From positions 81,121,501 through 81,185,500 of the forward strand of contig CP136890.1 in assembly GCA_034359265.1 (NCBI GenBank): a DNA stretch of 64,000 bases, written 5' to 3'. A model generated the notes under the pieces. The model searched no databases. It had not been told where the DNA came from and saw only the letters and a program-made list of their open reading frames with translations. Source of the stretch: Canna indica (lineage: Eukaryota > Streptophyta > Magnoliopsida > Zingiberales > Cannaceae). Positions within the stretch are counted from its first letter, which is position 1. Each line of letters starts with the position of its first letter. The translations under genes were made by a program, and so were the position numbers. Positions 46,611 to 59,297 of this stretch are shown here, piece by piece.

Positions 46611-48589
46611 CCTGGTAGTGCATGTCAAACTTGTAGAAGTGAGTTCCATTTGTTATTGGTTTAGGTGATGGTTTTATTTGGACCACTTATTTCACTAATC
46701 AATTAGTTTCTTTTGGTTTTTCTACAGTCTAGTAGATTTTGCAAGCTCAACAAAGCTGCCGTGTTTCCTGAATACCACAGTAGCAAATATGAGTGGAGTT
46801 GAGCATCCCCAATTACATACGTGTCAAAAAAGCTTCCTTTTATGGTCATTATGTTATGTGAGGAGTACGCAAGGCTAGCGGTACAAGATCGATGATAGCA
46901 TCATAGCAGGCAAATATCCTTTCCTTATTCTAATTGAATTGCCTTTTTATTTACTCATTTGTTACTGGATAAACTACACAGACTCTTGTTAGGACTGTCT
47001 AAATTATTCAGCTCCTTCAAATGTTGGATTGGGAACACAACTACAATAATTCAGATTTGTTCATGCTATAAAGAAAACCCCTCTTAGTATTTCCTCTTAT
47101 TCATTTGATCTTCTCCTTGATAATGTGTTATTTAATGGATTCTTGAATCTTGACAAAATCAACAAATATGACATACCAAATTTAGTATTGTAAGACCGTA
47201 TTAATAAGTTCATATCCCCAGGTGATCAGGCATCCTGCTTAATGTCTTGTAAGGATTGGTGAGCATATTGATGAGCATTCCTCTCTTTTTAAACTTCTGT
47301 TTCCAGGTATTGGAATCCAAACCAATTCATCTGCAAAATATCTGCTTCTCTTGGTAAGCTCTGCAATCTCACTCATTTCCTGTAGATAATGGATTGACTG
47401 GACCTCTTCCAACTTCTGCAAATGCAGTTTCTGGATTAGGCCAGCTTGTGAATACTTCTCTCTTGCAAACCTTTTTGGTCCTTGAACCTTTGATATGGAC
47501 AACAAGATCAGTGGGCTTCAGTAGATTTAAATGGAGTTAATCCATATACTATGTTCACAGCAGCTATTTAACAGGAACCAGTTATCAAATGCTGATTCAG
47601 TATGATCTTTTGAAGAACCCACAGCGTCATATACGTATTAATGTACCTCTTGTGTCAGCATTAATTAGTCGATTTGATTCTTTTGTGGAGGTAAGGAGGG
47701 ACCAAAGAGGCCAGGTAAGCAAGCAAGAGCCTCCTCTTCCAGTGCTTACTTGATGGAGATAAATGCATGCCAAGAGACAACTTTCTAGCTGTGGAAGCTG
47801 TGAAAGTTGTGCATCCATCTTCTCCAAATGGACTGTGTCAGCGGTAGGGTCCCACTCCCAAGGTCATCTTGTATCTCAATCTTGATGCTGTTCATCTGAG
47901 CCTTTTGCTTATCTTGAGGCACTCACGCTGGGTGCTTAAAAATGTTTGGTTGACTCTTAAAAATGTTTTATTTTAATTATTAGTTGTTGTAAAACATTAT
48001 ATCATGTAATGCTTATTAGTTGTTGAAAAACATTAGATCAATCAGCTGTTTTTTTTTAAAAATACCAATTTATAGTTGTGCATTTACTGCCCGGCTGTCA
48101 TGTGACCAGGCAAAATGATGTACAATTGTTCGTGCATTTTGGCATATGATCATGATGCATGTGTCCTCAAAGTTCATTGAATGATGCTTTTAATTTGGGG
48201 TCAGGGTCCAATTAATAATGAACCTGGTGACACTGAGTACGTAGCAGAAAGAAAAAGTTAAGTTAGTGGAACCCACAACCCTTGGATGATTGAAGATGCT
48301 GCACGGATTTAGACAACCGAAATAAGCAAACCGCAATAACAATAGTAATTGAGAATGCCAATGCACAAATTAATGAGAAAAGTCTCATCACTCATTCTGA
48401 AAACCATCTCTCTCTCTCAAAATAAAAGAAGATGACAATCATCTAGTGCTTATAAATTGATGCAGGATATAGTTTATTTTCAGCAGTGACAGTCACTCAC
48501 GAAACATCACAAATGCAGGCATGCATGGAAGAAGCAGCAAATAGGTAGATAAAGAAGATGCAGATAACTGATCGAGGTTGATTAATTAG
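46611..48589. other. Region with decayed exon-like pieces, 3' flank of the GASA gene
   Basis: Contains pieces 4 and 5 of the broken + strand gene (46728-46800 and 47565-47690). At 47360-47560 there are further coding-like stretches in changing frames, such as SGLGQLVNTSLLQT. From 47700 to 48589 nothing is recognised except the 3' untranslated region of the minus-strand GASA gene. Confidence 0.4.
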
Positions 48590-48951
48590 CTAGGGGCACT
48601 TGGGCCTCCTCTTGATGCCGACGCCAGTATACATGTCCCTGTAGCAAGGGCACTCATCCTTGTTGCCGTAGGTTCCCGACGGCACACACTTGCAGGCCTT
48701 GCAGCACAACCCGCAGAACTTGAGGCACCTGTCCTGCAGACTCGCCTTGGAGCATCTCACCTTGCACTTGCTATCACAGAAACCAGCTGCTATATATACG
48801 ATCCCTCACAATTACTTACATTAATTAATCAACCCCAAGTGCAAAATTAAGAGAAGTTGCAGCTAGGTATTTTACCTGACCTTGCCATGGAGGAGGTGAA
48901 AAGGAAGATGAGCAAGAGTATACTCAACGTGGCGCAATGTTGGACCTTCAT
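48590..48951 (-). CDS. GASA / Snakin family cysteine-rich peptide, two exons
   Basis: GASA (gibberellin-regulated) peptides are secreted, 12-cysteine proteins linked to growth and defence. Exon 1 is 48951-48876 and exon 2 is 48789-48590 (GT-AG), 276 nt, 91 residues. Exon 1 encodes a signal peptide, [20 protein letters not shown] with cleavage likely after SSMA. Exon 2 encodes the full GASA domain: [60 protein letters not shown], then PKCP and stop, with all 12 cysteines in the usual spacing. The variable region between signal and domain is almost absent, so it is a short family member. The intron ends TAGCAG, so acceptors 3 nt apart give the same frame with one alanine more or less. Confidence 0.95.
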
Positions 48952-49023
48952 CTTAATTATTATGTAGAACCGGAGTACTTAATTAATAGTAGGGGATGAG
49001 TGTGCTTTGAGAGGTTGAGTTGG

Positions 49024-49031
49024 TATTTATA
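49024..49031 (-). promoter_or_regulatory. TATA box of the GASA gene
   Basis: The minus strand reads CTCTATAAATACC here, about 73 bp before the ATG. This fits a canonical plant TATA element with a leader of about 40 nt. Confidence 0.7.
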
Positions 49032-49988
49032 GAGAGGAGGACGAAGAAGAAGAGGTAGGTGAGACAGTAATGGAGACTAAATGATAAGTGAGCTGGCATC
49101 CAGTGGCAAGGTCGAGTGCATGCAGTCTGTAGGACCTTTCTCCATCATGCCCGTCATTCTTGTGTTTTGGGATCATGAGCTTCTTAATTATAATTACTGC
49201 ATATATATATATATATAAAACCTTTAATGATCCATATCTATAAATCACATCATCATAATATATCTATCTATATCGCAACTCTTCCTCAATTAATTACTCT
49301 GATGCTTAAGCAGTTAAGCTTATAGCTAGGTTAATTTGGCAGCGCTCGATCAGATCATAACAATAATCTTAATTGATCGATTAGTATCACATAATATATA
49401 CAAGTTGATCATAATTGTGGAACTCCAGTATCACAGTAGATGGATGCATTGCATTATTCATATAATATACAAATTAATACGATAATTAACAAGGACAAGA
49501 CAGGCAAAGTCCAACTTGTATGTATTTATTGTTCGTATAGTTGATGATGTAAATATATATATATGGGCCTGAGAATGATGACGACACATGTGCGACCCAG
49601 AAGAGCGAAGACTCCTACGTTGTCTCAAGTCTCAACTCAACATCGTCATGTGTAATGCATGCATGCATGCATGAATGTCAAAAATTGATCCAACCAATCC
49701 AAGTAGGAAATTTACTCAGTGATTTTTTTAATTGGCTTGATCACCTGGTTAGCAAAAATAGCTATTTTGAAGAAATAAATTTAATATTATATTATTATGC
49801 GTGATTTCAACCATATATATAAATTTACATTTGTTATTTGAAATAATAATTTTAGTACTTTATTTTATTTTTTATAGAACTTTTATATTAATTTATCATA
49901 TTTGTATATAGTTTCCAATATGTATTAAAACTCACTCAAAAATCATGCATATATTGATGATTAGGGCAACCAAATATATTGCCCTAGG
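49032..49988. other. GASA upstream region
   Basis: AT-rich with short (TA)n and GCATGCATGC runs (about 49660-49672 holds tandem GCAT, a RY-like element). No gene seen. Confidence 0.4.
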
Positions 49989-49996
49989 GTTAATAT

Positions 49997-50241
49997 CAGT
50001 GGCGGAGCTAGAAATCAAATTGAGGAGGATGGAGGGGGAGGGTAGACTCTTAAATCGATAGCTGATCAATAATATTGTACTTGTGAGATCAATTCAATCT
50101 AAATAATATCAACGTTAACGTATATGAGAGAGGGAGATGAACGAATTAGGAATTTTGGATGATAAGAGAGGTAATTTTAAATTTTAGAGGGAAGTTCTAA
50201 TGGGGCAATTTCGAGGGGGGGGGGGGTAAAATCCTCATTGT

Positions 50242-50305
<64 letters not shown>

Positions 50306-50513
50306 GAAGGAATTTTATAGTTCTAATGGGGCAATTTCAAATTTTAGAGGGGCAAAATCAAAATGAAGAAATTTTAAAATTCTAGGAGGAGGGCAATTGG
50401 GACAATTTTAAATTTTAGAAGGACAAAATTCTCATTTTTGTATTATAATGAGGGCATTTTAAAATTCTAGGGGGGCAATCCCCCCCCCCCCTGTCCATGT
50501 CTCTCTGCCATTG
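49997..50513. mobile_element. 517-bp hAT-like element with (TA)n core
   Basis: Tips CAGTGGCGGAGCTAGA and (reverse complement) CAATGGCAGAGAGACA. Duplication GTTAATAT (49989-49996) against GTTAAGAT (50514-50521), 8 bp with one mismatch. Inside are repeated GGGGCAATTTTAAATTTTAGAGG units and a (TA)n run at about 50247-50300. No coding. Confidence 0.65.
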
Positions 50514-50827
50514 GTTAAGATCTAGTACAATATTTATATATAGTATTTTGTAATGTATTAAATATTTATTAATAAAATATTTGATTTTATCAATATATGA
50601 ACGAGTGAACACAAACATATATAGGTTGATGATTAACCCTAATAAGTTTTGGTTAATTATTAGATAGAGTCCCTTCAATGTTTTGATCCATTTCTTTTAA
50701 TTTTTTATCTAGCTATAATTTATCTTTTCCTGGTGCCCCGTAAGAAATGCAGATATAACATAAATTAGGATGACATACATAAGTGGCATAATTTTGTATA
50801 GATAAATAAATAGTATATAATATCTAA

Positions 50828-52560
50828 TAGGGGTGAGTTCCGACTGAGACGGGCCGAGATTTTGCATATCCCGATTTTGAGTTGGGACATCAAAAGTCAT
50901 TCCGGTCCCAGTCCCGATAGTGGAGCGTCCCTATTTTGTCCCGTCCCGAAAAATACGGGACAAGACTGGGACGAATAGAGAGTGTTGGATTATATTTAAT
51001 AATTCATTGTAACACTATTTATAACATATAATAGCACTTTTTTTTGTAATAATTCACTCATTCCATCATCTTACCACTACTAGAATATTTCATTATAGCA
51101 CTATTTATAACAATAAAGTTCAAAAAGAAATTCTAATAGAATGTCATTCTTGCTTAAATTTATCACAATTTGCTGGATCAAAGACTCTCAACAATATTAT
51201 TAAGTACAAAATAGAAAACTAACATATATAAGTGTAGCTATAAGGAGAAAGAACACCAAAAGGTCTCTACTCTCTACTGCTCAGTGTTCAACAACGATGG
51301 TTCTTTTTTTTTGAAGGCTACTCATTTTCACTAAAAAAAGAGTTACAAGGTCCAGAGTATATAAAATGCCTATGAATAAAACACTATATTATTAATAAAA
51401 GATGATCTCGCGAACCAAAATACTAAACCAAAATATCGAAGTACTTGCTTTTAATAAGCACAAAAAAAAACTATTGCTTTAATATGCACCAAAAAGGAAT
51501 TGTATATCACTTTAATGCTTTTGAACAACCCAAAATATAAACATCAAGTTGATTGCAAAAAGCTACTTAATCTACTATGTACTATCATTATCAGATAATC
51601 AACTCCTAACTTGAATATTCAACTCAAATGCCATCGGCATAAAAATCAAGTATCATAGTTCATTAACAATTTAAATATACAAGATTTGAATAAAATGAGT
51701 ATAAAAATTAACCTGAAGTAATTTTGTCAATGCTCTCAAATTGGTCAAACTCTTCATCAACCTTTAAATGCCTCCAGGATAGCCAATTTTGTGCGCAAAT
51801 GAGAGCTTCTATCATTTTCGGTGAAAGAAAACTCGTAAAATGATCAAGGACACACCCTCCCGCACTAAAGACAGATTCAGAAGCAACTGTAGAGATCGAG
51901 ATATATTTATTAACCATCAAAGTTTTCATGTCTTGATTATAATGATCCTCAAAATTCCATGCCACATATTCAAGCTTATATCTCGGGTCTAATACAACAA
52001 CACCAAGTATCAATGGATTTATGTTCTCCGACTTCCCCCAATACTTATCGTATTTGCTCATCATATCACATACCATATTTTGTAAGCATGAATCATTACG
52101 CTTGCTCCATTTCATCAACTTAGCTTGAACACATACTATCTCATGAAAACAACCACAGGATGTCACATACCGTGAGCTAGATAAATTGCATGTCACCTTT
52201 TAAAATACCCCCAAAAATTGAATAAAATTTTGACAGTTTTTCCAATCATCAGTTGTTGGTGGCCTTTTGCTATCACCTCTATTGTTATTATCTCTAAAAT
52301 ATAACTTGTACCCTCCATCTTCATCTTCCATCATCTCAAAAACTTTTTGAAACTTCTTTGCCTGTGCCAAAATCATATACATTGAATTCCACCGAGTTTG
52401 CACGTCCAAACAAAGACCACACTTATTATCGATCTTTTCTTCTTGAACAATTGTTTTGAATTTTTGAAGACGTGCCGGAGAAGATCTCACATAGCGAACA
52501 ACATCCCCGAATAGAAGATGTCAGACCAGTCTCTATGGAAACTTTCTTATTTAACACAGA
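50828..52560 (-). mobile_element. hAT-4 relic (ZBED type), 5' side lost to the Copia
   Basis: The right-hand end of the transposase lies next to a tip TAGGGGTGAGTTCCGACTGAG (50828), followed by GGGAC/GTCCC-rich subterminal repeats to about 50980. The upstream half, including any BED finger and the other tip, is missing beyond about 52560, where Copia LTR-like sequence begins. Confidence 0.65.
51708..52490 (-). pseudogene. hAT-4 transposase fragment (DUF4413 and dimerisation)
   Basis: From 52490: SSPARLQKFKTIVQEEKI, CLDVQTRWNSMYMIL (the 'TRWNS' motif of RICESLEEPER/ZBED transposases) and a stop at 52198. From 52196: a linker, then LGVVVLDPRYKLEYVAWNFE, and the dimerisation domain ISTVASESVFSAGGCVLD and PKMIEALICAQNWL, ending at 51708. 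The central block between WNS and LDPRYK is shortened and interrupted. Confidence 0.8.
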
Positions 52561-53200
52561 GTGAGTAGCAGATATAAAGATAAAATAGAAACACACAAAC
52601 ACATAGAGAATTTCTTTACACAATCATCTAATCAGCGAGGTCCTCACCGGACAGATGCCCAATCCACTATCAACAAAGTACAATACAAGTATCTGAATTT
52701 CACACCCGAATCCTACTTTCAATACCAAAGTGAATCAGAAATAACAAAAGCACTTCTTGCTATTACAAGTACTAACCACTTGCCTCTCTATGACAACTCA
52801 AACATAGAGTTATGTCCTCCGCACAATCTTGGTGTTGTAGTGAGTTCAACAGCCCAATTCCACCATGATATGAAGTTGATTTGTAGAAGTTTCCTATGAT
52901 CCACACATTCTCAAAAGTGTAATCTCCTTATAGATTTGGCAATACTGTTTTAACGCATAGGAGTGAATACCTTTCACATTTTCTCACTCTTCTTTTATAG
53001 GGAAAACAAAGCATCATCCATAAATGTCATTGAGTTCATAACTGCATAACCTTAACTGCTTAGCATCTCAATAGTCAGCCATTAATCCACAAGAAAACGC
53101 TTAGCCCATTATCATTATGATGACCACTTCTCTACCAACATAAATAACCAAGCCCACAAACTAATTAAAGATAAATACACATACATATAAGAGTACATTC
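52560..53200 (-). repeat. Probable 3' LTR of the Sirevirus-like Copia
   Basis: Non-coding sequence at the downstream end of the Copia, immediately beside the broken hAT-4. It has no domain, and its only long + strand frame (52561-52899) starts without a family signature. The other LTR is not in the window, so this is inferred from position. Confidence 0.4.
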
Positions 53201-53210
53201 CCAAAAAAAA

Positions 53211-54112
53211 ATACTAACTTAATTTTGACATTTTCCTATTTTCAGCACAAACTTTTTTCGTTAGCAAGGAAATACATAAACTTTCATTATGTTACCCCAT
53301 TTAGCACGCACCGTCATTTCTACGATTTTGGCTGATGTGTCACTTCACGGAGAATTTGTGGCAAATACTTATCCTTGACTAGAGCCATGTAGAATAAATA
53401 ATATCACGTACACTATATTATTGACTAAAATATTGATCATCTTCACTAGTTGTCTTCTCCATCACACCCTCCTCCTCTTCTCCCCTCTCTGGTGGCGGTG
53501 ACACCCTTTTCAAGCCTTGGGACTTCGCCAATCTCGTCGATCTCAGACGAGAGGTCGCGCAAACCTCTCGGATGAGAGGTCGATGACCTCTCTGGCATCG
53601 CCAGAGATCGCGAGGTCGCGCAGACCTCGCGTCTGAGAGGTCGACGACCTTTCTAGAGGAGTGGTCTGCGCCTCATTTGCGACCTCTTTGGCGGAGAGGT
53701 TTGCACGACCTCCTCACCGGAGAGGTCGCGCAGACCTCCTCACCGGAGAGGTCACGCAGACCTCTCGTAGACCTCTCAGATGAGATATCGACCACCATTG
53801 GGCTGACGGCGACGACGACGAGCTCCTCCCTGGCGACAGCGACGTCCCGTGAAGTGCAGTTAGCGTCAAGGTCTTTGAGAAGAAGGACAACGTCGTTATT
53901 GTCATATAAAATTATCAATTTGTCTTTTTTGCATTAAATACTTGCCATGTAGGATAAGCATTTACCACATATTCTCCGTTAAGTGACACATAAGCTAAAA
54001 TCGTTAAAAATGACGGTGCGTGATAAACATGGTAACAGAATAAAAGTTGGTGTATTTTATTGTCAACGGAAAAAGTTTATGCTAAAAATGAGAAAATGTC
54101 CAAAGTTCGTAT
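53211..54112. mobile_element. Long-TIR non-autonomous element with GAGGTCGCGCAGACCTC core
   Basis: 53211-53400 is repeated as reverse complement at about 53935-54112. Shared words include GACATTTTC, CACGCACCGTCATTT, ATTTTGGCT/AGCTAAAAT and GTGTCACTT-CGGAGAAT. No duplication was identified. It lies within the 3' part of the Copia. MULE-like by TIR length only. Confidence 0.75.
53500..53800. repeat. GAGAGGTCGCGCAGACCTC minisatellite
   Basis: About 12 imperfect units of GAGAGGTCG(C)GCAGACCTCTC, each an inverted repeat, markedly GC-rich, in the middle of the 53211-54112 element. Confidence 0.75.
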
Positions 54113-54530
54113 AATCACAACATCATAATATCATCATCGCATCAGCATAATCTCCACAGCCAACAATAGCAATTACAACTAACTAATAACTGAATAATAA
54201 CTGGAACACCTTTTGCCAAATACAACCAACATAGAATGAGCCAAACATCAATAATCTCCCATATTGGCTTATTTAGCAAAACACAAGCTGTCATCTGATA
54301 CAAACATAAGCAGTCAAATCGTCAACAATAAAAAAGATAGTATCCTAGGGTATCAACAGTCACAACAAACACAACAAAAAGCAACTAGACAAGCAAGTCA
54401 TAAAAGTTAGTCATCATAATATAGTTGCAACTGAATAATAGACAAACAATACAGAGTTGCAACTGAATAAAGTATCTATCCAACCATCCCCCCCATTTTG
54501 GTAATTAAGCCAAAGGAGTTAAGGAATGTT
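54113..54530. other. Copia 3' untranslated stretch
   Basis: A/C-rich on the + strand, between the extra ORF and the inserted element. No domain. Poly-purine tract not located. Confidence 0.4.
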
Positions 54531-56527
54531 TTAGCATGATGAAGAAGAACACAAAGAACTACCCGAAGAAGATGACAAATTACCAGCAAGAACAGAAGAG
54601 GATGTAAAGTGATCTAGAACTCTATGCTCCAAAGAAATAATTTGTTGCAGTATGTTGGAGACAACCTCTTTGACATTTGTGATCTGTTCTAAAATACCTT
54701 GCTCATCAGCAGTAGCACTTGCAGTAGGCTTTTTAGAAGAACTCGAAGGAGGGTGAGCAGGATTTGCAACTTTCTTTAATAACTTCTGATGCACCTTCAG
54801 AGAAGATCCCAATGGTTCCCTAACAACTTCATCATAAATTTTGAAGCCTTGCTTATCAAGAATGCCATAAATAAGATTAGGAAAAATCAAGAATAATCTT
54901 GATTTAGTGGTAAGTCGAGAACGGAGTGCAATGATCTGTTCAAAAATAATACTTCATATGTTGAAATGAATTCCATTAGTGATCTTGTACAACAATATCA
55001 TCATTTCTTTGCCCAGGAAGGTAATATGAGAAGTAGGAATCCAATGATATATGACAATTAGATATAATACTGCATAAAATGTGCTCAATGATGAAAAATT
55101 TTATGTTATGCTCACCAGACCATTCTGTAATGTCACCATTGGAAACTTCAGTTCCAACCTTTTGCAAAAACTCAATACTAGTTTCATCAACAATATTAGC
55201 TGAGTCAAAACCGAAATAGTCATTGATAATGTCAACACTAAAATCGTACCACTTCCCTCGTACAAAGACTTGATGAAAATGTTCATACTGTGGATCAACA
55301 ATGTTTGTAGAGAGATTGCAGTAGAACTCAATCACAGGCAGCTTGGAGAATGGAGTAACATTCAGAAAAGTACTTGAAAGATTTCTTTCCTCAAGATAGT
55401 CTTGCATTTCAAATTAAAATTTGTAATATCTAAGGGCCTTTGAGTTATAACTCCTTTTAATTGAAGAGCTTCCCATAGTATAAAAAGGTCATCAGAAAGC
55501 AAACCTGAGTGTAGTTTGCTTGTTACAATTTTCTTTTTAGTTTTCTTTGCAAACCTTGAAGGCTTTTTCTTTGAGGCAGAAGTCTTTTTCTTCTCAGGAT
55601 CTGTTGACTTTTGCTTTTCCTTGGAGGCTTCAACAGAAGGTTTGTTTCTCTTTGTACATCTCAACTCAACCACTCTCTCCAAGAGAGTTTCATTCTCAGT
55701 GTCACTTTCTATATTGACAGAACTCTTTTCTTAGAACTTCCAGTCAACTTCATTTTAGCGGACTTCTTTTTTTTTCTTAGAAGTACTAGCAGATTTCTTT
55801 TTTTGCTGGGCAGCAACATCAGATTTTTGAACCTCAGTTTCTTCTGCAGTTGTAACTGGTGGAGTAGCAGGATCAGTAGTTGCCACTGGTGGTGTGGTTT
55901 CAATTGAGGGATTAGGAGCAGGATCCCTAGTTTATGTCACAGGTGAAGGAATTAGATCTGATGGTTCACCTTCCTGACCAGAACCTGTAGAAATTTTAGA
56001 GCATGTCGTCAAGGGACTAGTATTCAATGGAGATGAGCCAAGAACACCATCAGTTATAGAGACAGTTTCAACTAACATGGGACTAGTGTTCACTGGAATA
56101 GAATCAAGAACCATATCAGGTAAAGTAATAGATTCAACTGGGTCATATGAAGCCAAATTGCCAATGTAGAGTATGATTGCCATACAAGGCTCCCCCTTAA
56201 CACAAAATTTCTCCCCCTCGACATATGAATCCACCCCCTCAGGAATTGAAATCCTAGATGGAGAAACAGGAGAATGGATGGCTTACCTCAGCTCTTCCTT
56301 GGTGGGAGATCTATTGGGCGTCTTCCATGCTTCACTCGCATGCGGTGACCTTGAGAAGGTGGTGTAGGAACACCCTCATTTGTCATCGGAGCAAGAGACG
56401 GTGTTGTGATTTCTTCACGATCGGAAGTTGACTCGCTCTTAGCTGATAGAGGAGAAGAAGCTTTCTTGTATACCTTTCTCACAAACCCTTTTCTCCGTGA
56501 CCCCGAAGGAGACTTAGCCGGCTCCAT
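54531..56527 (-). pseudogene. Sirevirus extra ORF (plant-transposon-protein domain), degenerate
   Basis: It begins MEPAKSPSGSRRKGFVRK at 56527, with Pro/Ser/Thr-rich low complexity, then a Lys-rich segment (KKKTSASKKKPSRFAKKTKK). A globular part follows (PVIEFYCNLS, VFVRGKWYDFSVDIINDYFG) that matches the 'putative plant transposon protein' domain found downstream of pol in Sireviruses. The C-terminal part near 54700 is Ser/Lys-rich with a predicted coiled region. Six frames or more are needed to follow it because of stops and shifts. Its role in Sireviruses is unproven. Confidence 0.65.
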
Positions 56528-56857
56528 TGAATAGGAATTGAAGAAGAGGTAGACGAGGGTTTAAGAAGTGGAGAAGCGGGAGAGAAGTTATAACTTTAAA
56601 CCTTGAATGATATGGGTTTACTACTCCGACTCTTGAGGAAAAGAGGTTACAACATTGAGTCTTGAAGACATGATTCGCTGCCTTGAGCTTTGATTGAAAG
56701 TTTTAATTGCCCTGACCCTTGATTTGATGGTTTACTACCTTTAGCCACTTGAATGAGAAAATAATTAGTGGATAGCAGTAAATAAAATATAAGTTACAAT
56801 AACAAAAAAACTTTTCCTATTCTCTCTCCCACTTATATATATATATATATAATTGTG

Positions 56858-57845
56858 TTATACAATACACAGACCCAGAGCAGATCTCAATAGCTCAAAT
56901 CTCTCTTCATCTAAGGCTTTCGTGAAAAAGTCTGCTACTTCCCAATATGTAGGAATATATTTCAGTTGTAACTCTTTGTTTTCAACTAGTTCTCCGATGA
57001 AGTGAAACCGGATATCAATATGTTTTGTCCGAGAATGCATAACAAGATTCTTTGAGATATTTATGACACTTGTATTATCATAGTGTAAGCCCATCTCATC
57101 CTGTTTGAAGCCATAGTCCAACAATATATTTTTCATCCAAATCAGCTATGTACTATAACTGCCTGCTGCTAAGTATTCAGCTTCTACAGAAGAAAGAGAG
57201 ATAGAATTCTGCTTATTGCTCAACCAAGCCACCAAATTTGACCCAATATAGAAACATCCACATGTTGTGCTCTTTCTTTCATCAATGTTTTTAGCCCAAT
57301 CTACATATATAAAGCCTATAAGACAAGGATTAGACTCCACAGAATACCATAGTCCAAAATCAACAATACCTTTAACATATTTCAGAATTCTTTTGACTAC
57401 ATGAAGATGAGATTCTTTTGGTTTTGCCTGATATCTAGCACATAATCCAACACTAAAACTTAAATCAGGTCTGCTTGCTGTCAGATACAATAAACTGTCA
57501 ATCATGCTTCGGTAGAGACTAGGATCAACATTCTTGCCTTCTTCATTTTTGCTTAGTTTTTCATGAGTCAAGATGAGAGTTCTAACTGACTTAGAACTAT
57601 CCATTCCAAACTTGTGAATCAAGTTTTTAGCATACTTATTCTTAGAGATGAATAGCCCTTCTTTAGTTTGCTTGATTTTGAGACTGAGGAAATAACTTAT
57701 TTCTCCAATCATGCTCATCTCGAACTCAGATTTCATGTCTTCCTCGAATTGTTCCACATAAGCTTATGAGGTTGAGCAAAAAATAATGTCATCTACGTAT
57801 ATTTGAGCAATTACCAATTCTGACTCCTTTCTCTTGACTCCTTAC
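56858..57845 (-). pseudogene. Copia pol: reverse transcriptase second half and RNase H
   Basis: Starting at 57845: KRKESELVIAQIYVDDIIF (the YVDD catalytic box of Copia RT), a stop, FEEDMKSEFEMSMIGEISYF, LYLTASRPDLSFSVGLCARY, VKRILKYVKGIVDFGLWY, then RNase H: DWAKNIDERKSTTCGCFYIG, SLSSVEAEYLAAGS, and after a stop HYDNTSVINISKNLVMHSRT and KHIDIRFHFIGELV. The N-terminal half lies beyond the CACTA-2 insertion. Confidence 0.85.
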
Positions 57846-58139
57846 TAATTGAGCCAAAAAGTCCATGTCATCGACCCGAATAGTTGGGGAGTTTCAGTTT
57901 GTGATAAAGTGAACTGTGAATTTATTTATGTTTAGAATCTATTTTGTTTATTTTATTTTGATATTTTAAGTCAAATTCCCCAAATGCACAATCTAATCTA
58001 TCCGCTGGGGCAACACATGCAAACGAAAATTCCTACATCTGATCAGACATCAGGAGGGGATGCTAGTAATTAATATATCTGTAATTTTAAATTTATTAGA
58101 TACTTCATAATAGTATATCCTTCATATATCATGATAACA

Positions 58140-59257
58140 TAGTTTTAATTTTTTCACAACTTCTAATACAACAAGAAAGAGACGTGGTAAAGCACTTAAT
58201 ACTGATTTGAACAAGCACATTGAAAGAGTTGGACGTCCTTAGATAGTGATAGAGAAGGGCAAGACTTGTCCGATTGGCTTATGGGCGAATGACTTCATTA
58301 GGGAAATTGAAATTTTAGCTAGATATCATATGCCTTTTGATTGTAAGAGCTGGTATGATGTTAAAGAGGATCATCTACTTTCCATATATAATCGAATCAC
58401 GATAAACTAGTTATATCTAAATATACTTTTAAATTTGTTTTTAAATATTTTTTTTTCTATTGTGATATTCATAAGCCTTTATGAACTTCATGATAAATTT
58501 GATATTGATCTTAGGATGAGTCATCAGAAAAATGCGATCAACCACGTGATCCAACAACATTTCAGGGAATACAGATCGGAGTTGTACCAGCACTTTTTAG
58601 ATAAAAGTGCTAATGAATCAGCACTTAAAAACCCATACAATGGAGTATCACAAGGCGATTGGGAGACAATTTGCAAACATTTCGTGATTGAAAAGCATAA
58701 GGTATATCTCAGTATTGCAAAATTATATGTTTTTTGGTTTTCGATTGTTGAAAGGGCAAACTTCGAATGAAAAGACTTGTGCAAGAATAATCTTATGCAA
58801 CTTTTTGGGATACAATTTGATTTTACTCTATTTGTTGATTTCTTTATAATTTTTTTTATTAGCAACAGAGTGACGTCAATGCTGAAAATAGCAACAAACT
58901 AGTAATAAATTATTGTGGAGGCTCAAAGTCTTTTATTCAACATCTTTATGACATGGTATGAGTTCAAATTTACTAATCTTACAACTTGTTTGCTTAGCTA
59001 TCTTAAGAGGTGTTTATTCTCTTGTATTATTAGCCATATTCTGTGTGAATGTCTTGGGAGCTTTTTCATCCTTTTATTTAGGGATTGTTTGTGATGATTG
59101 TCTTGGTATTAATTTTCTTTCAAAATATGCAGTGAGATCCTACAACTGATGCACCATGTAACATAATCAAGTTGTATGAGCATGTTTATTACAAAGAGGG
59201 AAAAGGATGGACCCGATGAAGCCAAGGAAAAATATGTATGTGATTAATTTCTTAATA

Positions 59258-59297
<40 letters not shown>

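Larger units (their letters stand above)
26857..47760 (+). pseudogene. Broken multi-exon gene of unknown family
   Basis: A chain of coding-like pieces on the + strand. (1) 26857-27038 encodes MKGRAFVPNQRIEGSGYHG and GEVVMQFDPNTNRFKL, ending in a good donor AG|GTAAGC. (2) From 29870, after TAAATACAG, it continues in phase with RIDRTHAGVLEV, then a stop and a shifted stretch KRILGSWKLARDNGNSNIVF. (3) About 30122-30434 encodes GESLIQLFIGFEYDGNATLV and, in a shifted frame, GGTPKFGPLAANLELFHQ before GTAAGA. (4) 46728-46800 (FCKLNKAAVFPEYHSSKYEW). (5) About 47565-47690 (YQMLIQYDLLKNPQRHIRIN) ending GTGGAG|GTAAGG. Stops and frameshifts separate the pieces. The CACTA stack (31038-46610) lies between pieces 3 and 4. 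I do not recognise the family. Confidence 0.5.
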
